This document shows, piece by piece, positions 7,918 through 14,806 of a DNA stretch of 50,425 bases. Made by a program: the position numbers and the translations under genes. The stretch comes from Pseudomonadales bacterium. GTDB lineage: Bacteria > Pseudomonadota > Gammaproteobacteria > Pseudomonadales > Pseudohongiellaceae. Each line of letters opens with the position of its first letter. Positions within the stretch are counted from its first letter, which is position 1. The notes beneath the pieces are model-generated. The model saw only the letters and a program-made list of their open reading frames with translations. It had not been told where the DNA came from and ran no database searches. The stretch covers positions 1-50,425 of the forward strand of contig JAJEGU010000013.1 in the NCBI GenBank assembly GCA_022819645.1. Direction: 5' to 3'.

Positions 7918-8295
7918 ATGACAAAAAAACGTGTATTTGTAAGTTTTGATTTCGACAATGACAAAACTCTAAAAGATTTTATTATTGGTCAGGCTCGCCT
8001 TCCGGACTCACCCTTTGAGGTCGCGGATCACTCATTAAAGGAATCCCAACCAGAAAGATACTGGGAGCAAAAAGCTCGAGCAGCAATAAGTCGCGCAGAA
8101 ATCTTTATAGTTATGCTGGGACCATCTACAAAGCGATCCTCAGGAGTGTTAAAGGAAGTACGAATGGCCAATGAATTAGGAAAACATAGATTCCAAATTA
8201 TAGGTTACTCTAATGGAAGTTCAGATTGGTCCGTACCTGGTGGCGGACGCACCTATTCTTGGAGTTGGCAAAATCTTAAGAAATTGCTCGCCTAA
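7918..8295 (+). CDS. TIR-like domain protein (DUF1863 / ThsB-type)
   Basis: The 125-residue single-domain protein opens with a TIR-like first strand, KKRVFVSFDFDND, then FIIGQARLPDSPFEVADHSL, a central EIFIVMLGPSTKRSSGVLKE and MANELGKHRFQIIGYSN. This is the MTH538/DUF1863 fold used by ThsB, the sensor subunit of Thoeris systems, which turns NAD+ into a signal molecule when phage is sensed. E80 in VLKEVRMA is in the place where a catalytic Glu would be expected. A good ribosome-binding site (AAGGAGTTAGGAG) precedes the ATG, and the gap to the membrane gene is 44 bp, so the two form an operon. There is no ThsA (SIR2-SLOG or Macro) gene nearby, so the membrane protein is the likely effector. Fold assignment is fairly secure; enzymatic activity is inferred. 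Confidence 0.82.
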   Translation: MTKKRVFVSFDFDNDKTLKDFIIGQARLPDSPFEVADHSLKESQPERYWEQKARAAISRAEIFIVMLGPSTKRSSGVLKEVRMANELGKHRFQIIGYSNGSSDWSVPGGGRTYSWSWQNLKKLLA

Positions 8296-8362
8296 ATGAT
8301 AATGCCAAAAGACTATTGAAAGTTCATATTGAACAGGCACGTGAATGGATTCAGCGCTATAG

Positions 8363-8652
8363 CCCGAATATTGCATGAGTGGATTGAAATTGCCGTGAAT
8401 CCGTGTTTTTCGCGGCCTGTCATTGCGTGACGGTTTGGCGGCAACCGAACCGTTGTAGCCCGTTTTTGGGATGTTCACCGCGATTTTCGGGCAATATTCC
8501 CTCTCCGCGGGCGCGACCTCCGGATACGGGGCGAGCGTGTTCCCGGGCAAGAGTCGCCCGAGTGGAAAGCGGGTTTGCCGACGGGTTTATCCGGGTTGCT
8601 GCCTGGCCGCGGCGGTATGGAACAGTTCCTGGTGGGGACAGGAACTGGAGAG
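8363..8652 (-). mobile_element. IS1380-family 3' end remnant (copy 2)
   Basis: It begins with the terminal repeat CCCGAATATTGCATGAGTGG (8363-8382) in the same orientation as copy 1. It ends inside the last codons of a transposase on the minus strand (SCPHQELFHTAAARQQPG then stop). The 3' tail resembles the one in copy 1, with the best match at the terminal repeat and at the coding end (8590-8650). The rest of the transposase and the other terminal repeat are absent. Nothing recognisable follows in 8653-8838. Confidence 0.78.
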
Positions 8653-8838
8653 CAGCTGAGTACATGGTCAAGGACGTGGCCACCACCAGTGCGTCAGGTA
8701 ATCAGGAAGACGTGCTGGCGGTAATGTATCAGATGATTACCATCTCAATACAGACAGTAGGCTCAAATTGAATACATCCAAGGCCTCACTGACATAAAAT
8801 ATGCTTGGTCCAATACAAAATTTACAACTGATGAATTT

Positions 8839-9144
8839 TCATTGCTCCATATCCTTCGAATTTTTGAGTTTGAATTCTGCCGCTTTTAATGCACTTTCGC
8901 TGAACAAGTCGCTGTGTCGCAATATGACTGCTTCAAATGTTAAGTGCAACTGATTCGAATCCCTGAGTTTTTTGAAACCAGATTGTATTTCGGAATTGAT
9001 TGCCATTCTTGACAACGCATCAACCGCGCCATACCTTTCAATCATTTGTCTGGTTCGAGTTGCTGGCGCACCGATTAGTTTTTCGTAATGCACAGTTACT
9101 TCTCTTACCTCTTTCAGTAGATCAGAAATTTTAGATTTTGTCAT
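8839..9144 (-). CDS. Small hypothetical protein in the defence island
   Basis: This 101-residue protein (MTKSKISDLLKEVREVTVHY at the start) is predicted to be mostly helical. The segment TRTRQMIERYGAVDALSRMA, followed by SGFKKLRDSNQLHLTFEAVI and HSDLFS, has the look of a compact helical domain that I recall as a C-terminal add-on in assorted DNA-modifying and mobile-element proteins, but I cannot name the family. A clear ribosome-binding site (GGAG, 8-9 bases before the ATG) supports the start. The 129-base gap between it and the nuclease gene upstream is AT-rich and probably carries its promoter. No signal peptide or membrane segment is visible. Function unknown; its company suggests a link with mobile or defence functions. 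Confidence 0.6.
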   Translation of the reverse strand: MTKSKISDLLKEVREVTVHYEKLIGAPATRTRQMIERYGAVDALSRMAINSEIQSGFKKLRDSNQLHLTFEAVILRHSDLFSESALKAAEFKLKNSKDMEQ

Positions 9145-9273
9145 TCTAATTTCTCCAATTCAAAATTGTAAGTTATACAAAATTCTTGTTTGATTAAGAT
9201 CGTAAACTAGACGCTCCTCGAACAATAACACATAATCTTGACTAAAACCATTGAGAGAATTCTCATACATCTA

Positions 9274-10290
9274 TTATTCTAAAAAAAGTTGTAATTCATG
9301 AACAAGTTTTTTTGCCTCTGAAATGGATAAGTATGGCACCTTAATTGTTCGAGCCCAATAGAAACTTTTCCCCGTGATCTCCTTAACGCTTTTAAATGGC
9401 ATCGCTTTCGGATCAGTCCCGCGATGAAGAATTGGCGTGATGAATTCGACATCCCGATACAGTGCATCTTCAACACCGCAGGCACGAACCCGGCCAGGTC
9501 GAACTTTCGCCGCTGCAACTACTCCTGACCATCTATGCGAGAAAAACACAATATCACCAACATTGATGTGTTCCACAAAGCGTTTGGCATCACCGAATGC
9601 AGCTACCCGCTCATGTTCCATCATGTACCAGATAGAGTCTTCATTATAAGTCCTGTTCGTATCGAACAATATACCTTTCTCATCTGCGGGGTTTCTGTGT
9701 TTGTCATATGGTAGGGCAAAAAATTCCAAGTACCTCTCGCTTGCCAATTCGTAGATCCTATAAGGTAAGAAATCAATGGATATCCCTTGCGACTTCCAAT
9801 AATTAGCCGCACTGATCAAGCTATCGTCGGCGGCACTACCGATAACCACTAAGTGTTGCTGACGATTAAAGTTCTCTACTCCAAGAGATTGCTCTAGATC
9901 AAAAGCCTCTTTATGCGCTTCATTTAGCTCCTTAAAGTCTTCTGAGTACTTCTGGTACATTTCCTGAAGTTGTGCGTATCTCCACTGGCCTGCATTCTGA
10001 GCATAGAGCAACACCTGATGCACGGCCCCTTCTCCAGCGTCACTCCGTTTTAACTCGAAGATGGTAAGGTCGCCAGCTTCGTTTAGCGCATAGATATCGG
10101 CCATAGGTTGACCTTGATGCTCTTGGTGTATTGGCATAAGTCCCGTATCTTCATAAAGGACTCCTAGAATATTTTGAGCAATGAGGTGCTCCAAATCCTT
10201 TTCAAGACTGCCAAAACTTGCGAAATCTTTATAAACAACTGGTTCGATACTATCGAACTGTTTTTTCGTCATATTGAGTTTGTACAGCAC
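9274..10290 (-). CDS. PD-(D/E)XK (NucS/DUF91-like) nuclease fused to a PUA/EVE-like domain
   Basis: The 338-residue protein has two parts. Residues 25-110 form a PD-(D/E)XK nuclease core with E31, D65 (MADIYAL), E79-x-K81 (LTIFELKR) and Q92 (HQVLLYAQNAGQW), the layout of the NucS/DUF91 group of endonucleases. A helical linker and a second alpha/beta segment (QQHLVVIGSAADDSLI) follow. Residues about 219-338 (SIWYMMEHERVAAFG, VGDIVFFSHRWSGVVAAAKV, YWARTIKVPYL) look like a PUA/EVE-type barrel, a fold often used to read modified bases. The start is taken as the GTG at 10290 because GGAGGAGG lies 9 bases before it; an ATG lies six codons further in. It is the last island gene before the tRNAs. A modification-dependent restriction enzyme is the simplest reading, but unproven. 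Confidence 0.78.
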   Translation of the reverse strand: MLYKLNMTKKQFDSIEPVVYKDFASFGSLEKDLEHLIAQNILGVLYEDTGLMPIHQEHQGQPMADIYALNEAGDLTIFELKRSDAGEGAVHQVLLYAQNAGQWRYAQLQEMYQKYSEDFKELNEAHKEAFDLEQSLGVENFNRQQHLVVIGSAADDSLISAANYWKSQGISIDFLPYRIYELASERYLEFFALPYDKHRNPADEKGILFDTNRTYNEDSIWYMMEHERVAAFGDAKRFVEHINVGDIVFFSHRWSGVVAAAKVRPGRVRACGVEDALYRDVEFITPILHRGTDPKAMPFKSVKEITGKSFYWARTIKVPYLSISEAKKLVHELQLFLE

Positions 10291-10366
10291 TTGTCGCGTT
10301 CCTCCTCCAGTGTTTTAAGCACTACTCGTATTCACGCTGAACCCGAAACCGTTCCTTAAAACAAAT

Positions 10367-10440
10367 TGGAGGCTGGGGTCGGAATCGAACCGGCGTACGC
10401 GGAGTTGCAGTCCGCTGCATGGCCACTCTGCCACCCAGCC
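10367..10440 (-). tRNA. cysT: tRNA-Cys (GCA)
   Basis: The minus strand reads GGCTGGG at the 5' end, pairing with CCCAGCC, discriminator U, and an encoded CCA at 10369-10367. The anticodon loop is ACTGCAA (GCA). The T-arm has the usual GGTTCGATTCC. It follows tRNA-Gly in the same direction, as in the glyW-cysT pair downstream of pgsA in enteric bacteria. The defence island starts straight after its 3' end. Confidence 0.96.
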
Positions 10441-10524
10441 TTCGTTTGGGGGCACTATAGCAAATCGCCGATGCAGATTCCCGCGCCGGTGGCGCGTCTC
10501 GGCTGACTTTGCTGGTTGAGGAAT

Positions 10525-10600
<76 letters not shown>

Positions 10601-10674
10601 ATCGACAGGCGGCATATTCTAAACGCTATCGGTTTCGAGTCAAGCTGCTTCTGCCATAGCAGGAGATTCGGCAG

Positions 10675-10744
10675 GAGATTCTGCGACTTCGCTTCGCTGC
10701 GCGCAGAATGACTGGTGGGGGGATTCGCTACGCGCAGAATGACA
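10675..10744. repeat. REP-like palindromes downstream of pgsA
   Basis: A full palindrome, GAGATTCTGCGACTTCGCTT through GCGCAGAATGAC (10675-10712), is followed by a half copy (10719-10744) that abuts the pgsA stop codon. The same sequence recurs in many gaps of this window. Confidence 0.85.
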
Positions 10745-11293
10745 TTAGGCCTGGTCTGAGTCGCGCAGGCTTTGCCGGGCGCGGTGGAAGTATTGGCCCA
10801 TCGACCATAGCGCCAGGATCGCGGATAGGTAGATCAGGCCCGCGCCGAGCAGCCAGAGCAGGCGCGGTTCGCCGTCTTCGGGCAGCAGCAGGGCGATGAT
10901 GGCGATCATCTGGATCGTCGCTTTCAGCTTGCCGGAGAAGGCCACGGCGACGCGTTTGCCCCTGGCCGCGGTCCATTCGCGCAAGGCGGAGATCGCCAGT
11001 TCGCGCACGACGATGACGGAGACCGGCAGCAGCAGCGCCGGATACGCCGCCAGCAGCACCAGCGAAACCACGACGACGAGCAGTTTGTCGGCGACCGGGT
11101 CGAGGAAGGCGCCGAATTCGGTGGCCTGGTCGAGCTTGCGGGCGAGATAGCCGTCGAGCCAGTCGGTCAGGCTGGCGACGGCGAAGACCGCGGCGGCGAG
11201 CAGGTGGGCCTGGGGGAGGTTCGAGTAGTAGAAGCCCAGGATCAGCGGAATCAGGAGTATGCGCAGGACGGTCGTCAGATTTGCGTAATTCAT
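10745..11293 (-). CDS. pgsA: CDP-diacylglycerol-glycerol-3-phosphate 3-phosphatidyltransferase
   Basis: PgsA makes phosphatidylglycerophosphate from CDP-diacylglycerol and glycerol 3-phosphate, the committed step to phosphatidylglycerol and cardiolipin, in the inner membrane. The 182-residue protein shows the CDP-alcohol phosphotransferase signature D-x2-D-G-x2-A-R-x8-G-x3-D-x3-D (DWLDGYLAR, then GAFLDPVAD), with all the acidic metal ligands present. Several hydrophobic helices flank it. The length is normal. It lies just downstream of uvrC and upstream of tRNA-Gly/tRNA-Cys on the same strand, a long-conserved gammaproteobacterial order, which supports the assignment. Confidence 0.97.
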   Translation of the reverse strand: MNYANLTTVLRILLIPLILGFYYSNLPQAHLLAAAVFAVASLTDWLDGYLARKLDQATEFGAFLDPVADKLLVVVVSLVLLAAYPALLLPVSVIVVRELAISALREWTAARGKRVAVAFSGKLKATIQMIAIIALLLPEDGEPRLLWLLGAGLIYLSAILALWSMGQYFHRARQSLRDSDQA

Positions 11294-11408
11294 GCTCGCT
11301 TCTTCTATTCGCTCGATCGGGAAAATGGCTCAATTGCCGAAACGCGACGATCAGCGGCGCACCCCTCGTCGAGTCCGGCGCCGCGCAACCCCGAGTATAG
11401 ATCAACCA

Positions 11409-13253
11409 TCAAAAAGCGCCGTGCAGGTGCTTGTATATTACTTCGGCCATCTGCCGGCTGATGCCGTTGACCTTGGCGAGTTGCGTTTCGCTGGCGCGGA
11501 ACAGTTGCTGGCGGCCGCCGAAATGGCGCAGCAGTTCGCGCCGCCGGGCCGGGCCGACGCCGGGAATGCTTTCCAGGAACGAGGTCTTGCCGGCCTTGGC
11601 GCGCCGGCGGCGATGGCCGGCGATGGCGAAGCGATGGGCTTCGTCGCGCACCTGTTGCAGCAGGTGCAGGGCCGGGGAGATTGAATCCAGGCTCAGTTCC
11701 TTGCTCTTGCTGCCCTGGCGCAGGATCAGGGTTTCCTGGCCGGGGCGGCGGCTGACGCCCTTGGCGATGGCGAGCAGGGGGAGGTTTTCGACGCCGAGTT
11801 CTTCGCAGACTTTCGCCGCGCGGCCGAGTTGGCCTTCGCCGCCGTCGATGAGCGCCAGGTCGGGTATTTTGCCTTCGCCGGCGAGCAGGCGCGTGAAGCG
11901 CCGTTTCAGCGCCTGTTCCATGGCGGCGTAATCGTCGCCCGCGGTGACGGCCTTGATGTTGAAGCGCCGGTAGTCGCTTTTGGCGGGGCCGTTTTCGTCG
12001 AAGACGACGGCGGAGGCGACGGTTTCCCGGCCGGCGGTGTGGCTGATGTCGTAGCATTCGAGCCGCGCGGGGACTTTTTCCAGTTTCAGCGCGCGTTGCA
12101 GGAACAGCAGGCGGCGGCGGATGTTCTGCCGGCTGGCGAGCAGGGTTTCGAGGGACTGGCGCGCGTTGGCGCCGGCCATTTCCAGCCAGCGGGCGCGATG
12201 GCTGCGCACCCGGGCGGCGAGTTTCACCTTGCGTTCGGCGACGTAACTCAGCGCGGCTTCGATCTTTTCCGCTTCCTCGGGCAATTCGGGCACGATCACC
12301 TCGCTCGGCATGAGGCTGGCCTTGCCGCCGGAGAGGTAGACCTGGGAGATGAAGGCGGCGACGACGTCGGTGGCGTCCTGGGCGAGCCGGAACTGGGGGA
12401 AATGGCTTTTCGAATCGATGATGCGCCCTGCCCGCACGTGGATGACGTGGACGCAAGCGTAGGGCTGGTCGAGTTCGGCGGCGATGATGTCGGAGTTGCC
12501 GCCCTTGTTGGCGACGGCCTGCTTGTCCTGGATGCGGCGCAGGGCGGCAATGCGGTCGCGGATGACGGCGGCCTTCTCGAATTGTTCGAGGGCGGCGGTG
12601 GCTTCCATGTCTTTGGCCAGCTCGGTGAACAGCCGGTCGCTCTTGCCTTCGAGGAACAGTTTCGAGTAGCGCACCTGTTCGGCGTATTCCTCTTGCGAGA
12701 CGAGGCCGACGCAGGGCGCGGTGCAGCGCTTGATCTGGTGTTGCAGGCAGGGACGGGTGCGGTTGCTGTAATAGCTGTCCTCGCATTGGCGCACCTGGAA
12801 GACCTTTTGCAGCACGTTGAGGCTGTCCCTGGTCGAATGGGCGCTGGGGTACGGGCCGTAGAAGACGCCCTTGCCGCGGCGGCTGCCGCGGTAGAAGGAG
12901 AGCCTGGGGAAGTCCTGGTGTTCGGTGAGCAGGATGTAGGGGTAGGACTTGTCGTCGCGCAACTGGATGTTGTAGGTGGGCCGGTGCCGCTTGATCAGCG
13001 ACTGTTCGAGCAGCAGCGCTTCGGTTTCGCTGTCGGTGACGGTGACTTCGATGCCGGCCACCTTGTTCAGCATGGCCAGGCTGCGCGCGTTCAGGGCGGA
13101 GCCGCGGAAATAGCTGCGCACGCGGTTGCGCAGGTTGGCGGCCTTGCCGATGTAGATGACCTTGCCGGCGCCGTCCTGCATCTGGTACACCCCGGGCCTG
13201 CGCGTGAGGCCGGCGATGTAGCTTTCGTGATCGAAGGCGTTTTTTGCTGTCAT
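11409..13253 (-). CDS. uvrC: UvrABC excinuclease subunit C
   Basis: UvrC makes both incisions around bulky DNA lesions once UvrB is loaded. The 614-residue protein contains, in order, the GIY-YIG nuclease (GVYQM...VIYIGKAANLRNRV) for the 3' cut; a Cys-containing segment (RPCLQHQIKRCTAPCVG); the UVR UvrB-binding helix (AALEQFEKAAVIRDRI); the RNase H-like domain for the 5' cut (ECYDISHTAG, LALIDGGEGQL, RDEAHRFA); and tandem helix-hairpin-helix motifs (ESIPGVGPARRRELL, VNGISRQMAEVI). I prefer the ATG at 13253 (MTAKNAFDHESYIAG). An in-frame ATG at 13280 would add nine residues and has no better ribosome-binding site. pgsA follows after 115 bp. Confidence 0.97.
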   Translation of the reverse strand: MTAKNAFDHESYIAGLTRRPGVYQMQDGAGKVIYIGKAANLRNRVRSYFRGSALNARSLAMLNKVAGIEVTVTDSETEALLLEQSLIKRHRPTYNIQLRDDKSYPYILLTEHQDFPRLSFYRGSRRGKGVFYGPYPSAHSTRDSLNVLQKVFQVRQCEDSYYSNRTRPCLQHQIKRCTAPCVGLVSQEEYAEQVRYSKLFLEGKSDRLFTELAKDMEATAALEQFEKAAVIRDRIAALRRIQDKQAVANKGGNSDIIAAELDQPYACVHVIHVRAGRIIDSKSHFPQFRLAQDATDVVAAFISQVYLSGGKASLMPSEVIVPELPEEAEKIEAALSYVAERKVKLAARVRSHRARWLEMAGANARQSLETLLASRQNIRRRLLFLQRALKLEKVPARLECYDISHTAGRETVASAVVFDENGPAKSDYRRFNIKAVTAGDDYAAMEQALKRRFTRLLAGEGKIPDLALIDGGEGQLGRAAKVCEELGVENLPLLAIAKGVSRRPGQETLILRQGSKSKELSLDSISPALHLLQQVRDEAHRFAIAGHRRRRAKAGKTSFLESIPGVGPARRRELLRHFGGRQQLFRASETQLAKVNGISRQMAEVIYKHLHGAF

Positions 13254-13447
13254 GTGAAGGGGTTGCGAATGTCCATACACGCGGATTGAAAAGCTTAGCG
13301 AACAGCGGGCAGTTGCTCAACCAGCGTATGTTTCGCTGACGATTTTAGCCTTGCTGGAATGTGGGTGTCCCGCGATTCCCTCGCGATTCCGGGAATGTGG
13401 ATGTCCCGCGATTCCGCCGCGATTCCGCTGCGATTCGCGATTCTCAT

Positions 13448-13569
13448 GTCATTCCGCGCGAAGCGAAGCACAGTCGCGGAATCTCATACAGTGGCCACAC
13501 AATGAGATCCTGCGACTTCGCGCAGGATGACCCATGAGAGTGCGCCCAGTGCCATAATGAGAATTGCTG
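13448..13569. repeat. Composite REP/BIME-like element before murB
   Basis: Two palindromes (13448-13485 and 13504-13531) are joined by a GTGGCCAC-centred spacer, followed by a conserved tail (GCCCAGTGCCATAATGAG). It ends two bases before the murB stop codon. It is an inverted copy of the element at 50288-50406. Together with short CGCGATTCC repetitions at 13370-13440, it fills the 317-base gap between uvrC and murB. I see no gene in that gap. Confidence 0.85.
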
Positions 13570-13570
13570 G

Positions 13571-14614
13571 CTATTCGGCGGCGATGATGCGGACTTCGGG
13601 TTCGAGGATTATGCCGAATTCGGAGTGGACGCTGTCGCGCATTTCCATGGCGAGTTGGTGGAGTTCCCTGCCGGTGGCGCCGCCGCGGTTGACGAGGATG
13701 AGGGCGTGGCGTTCGTAGACGCCGGCCGCGCCTTTTTCGTAGCCCTTGAAGCCGCATTGGTCGAGCAGCCAGCCGGCGGGGACTTTTACGCCCTCTTTCG
13801 CGGGGAAGGACGGCGGGGAGTGGTAACGGCTGCTTAGTTGCTCGAACTCGTCCTGGGAGATTATCGGGTTCTTGAAGAAGCTGCCGGCGTTGCCGATTTC
13901 GGCCGGGTCGGGGAGCTTGCGGCGGCGGATGCGGCAGACGGCTTCGAATACGTCTTGCGGCTTGGGCTCGGCGATTCCTTCGAGTTCTTCCGCCAGCGCC
14001 GGATAGCTCAGGTTGGGCGCCGGTTCGCGCGGGAGTTGCAAGGTCAGCGAGCAGACTACCCGCGGCTGCGGCTGTGGCGGCGACAGTGGCTGCAACCGGG
14101 ACTGGACCTGGGACTGTTTGAGCACGCTGTCGCGATAGCTGAATTTGCAGTCTTCGCGGGACATTTCGCGCAGGCTGCTGTCGGCGCAGTCGAACAATTC
14201 GAGTCCGACGAAGAAGCTTTCGAGTTCGACGCCGTAGGCGCCGATGTTCTGCACCGGCGCGGCGCCGGCGCTGCCGGGAATCAGCGCCAGATTTTCCAGC
14301 CCGTACAGGCCGCCCTCCAGACAGGTTCGCACCAGTTCATGCCAGTTTTCTCCCGCCGCCGCCTTGACCACGCCGCTTTCGCGGTCGATTTCGACGCCGC
14401 GGTTGCGCATGAGCAGCACAAGGCCGGGAAAATCGCCGGCGAACAGCACATTGGTGCCGCCGCCGAGCAGGAGCATCGGCAAGCCTCGCTTCTCCGCCAG
14501 GGCGATTGCAGGTTCGAGTTCCTCACCGTGTTCGATTTCCGCCAGGCAGGCCGCCCGAGCCGCGATGCCAAAGGAGTTGTATGGCCGCAAGTCGGCGTTG
14601 CCGGTGAGTTTCAT
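13571..14614 (-). CDS. murB: UDP-N-acetylenolpyruvoylglucosamine reductase
   Basis: MurB reduces UDP-GlcNAc-enolpyruvate to UDP-MurNAc using NADPH and FAD, in cytoplasmic peptidoglycan precursor synthesis. The 347-residue protein is the type I (E. coli-like) form: N-terminal PYNSFGIAA, FAD-binding LLLGGGTNVLF and IPGSAGAAPVQNIGAYG, catalytic region FSYRDS, the proton-donor Ser in GNAGSFFKNP, and the closing Glu in IILEPEVRII. The segment after YRDSVLK carries an unusual Gln/Pro-rich stretch (SRLQPLSPPQPQPR), seemingly an insertion in a surface loop. It is convergent with nothing; all its neighbours run the same way. Confidence 0.96.
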   Translation of the reverse strand: MKLTGNADLRPYNSFGIAARAACLAEIEHGEELEPAIALAEKRGLPMLLLGGGTNVLFAGDFPGLVLLMRNRGVEIDRESGVVKAAAGENWHELVRTCLEGGLYGLENLALIPGSAGAAPVQNIGAYGVELESFFVGLELFDCADSSLREMSREDCKFSYRDSVLKQSQVQSRLQPLSPPQPQPRVVCSLTLQLPREPAPNLSYPALAEELEGIAEPKPQDVFEAVCRIRRRKLPDPAEIGNAGSFFKNPIISQDEFEQLSSRYHSPPSFPAKEGVKVPAGWLLDQCGFKGYEKGAAGVYERHALILVNRGGATGRELHQLAMEMRDSVHSEFGIILEPEVRIIAAE

Positions 14615-14659
14615 GCTTCAAGCCGCAGTTGGGGAGCGCTCATTGGGAGGATTCTGCCT

Positions 14660-14772
14660 GAGATTCTGCGACTACGCGTCGCTTCGCGCAGAATGACCGA
14701 GGGGGATGCCTCGCTCCGTGCGGAATGACATACCACCCCCGTCATTCTGCGCGCAGTCGCAGAATCTTCGCG
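14660..14772. repeat. REP-like cluster between kdsB and murB
   Basis: Three copies occur in one gap: a full palindrome at 14660-14697, a half copy around 14703-14730, and an inverted full copy at 14741-14770 (GTCATTCTGCGCGCAGTCGC). There is no gene in this gap. Confidence 0.82.
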
Positions 14773-14806
14773 GGAGGCCACTGCCCCGTATGTCGCCAAA
14801 TGCCTG

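Noticed and set aside
7409-8295. A complete classical Thoeris system
   Set aside because: No ThsA (SIR2-SLOG or Macro-domain) gene is present between the IS ends or nearby, so only the TIR half is shared with Thoeris.
8403-8771. Open frames on both strands around the second IS end
   Set aside because: They coincide with IS non-coding tail sequence and repeat the same low-value peptide seen in copy 1.
10300-10367. Attachment-site repeat next to tRNA-Cys
   Set aside because: I could not find a second copy of the tRNA-Cys 3' end in the window.
13448-13531. CRISPR or tRNA-like structure in the palindromic repeats
   Set aside because: The units are dispersed across the window and palindromic as REP elements are, with no spacer series.
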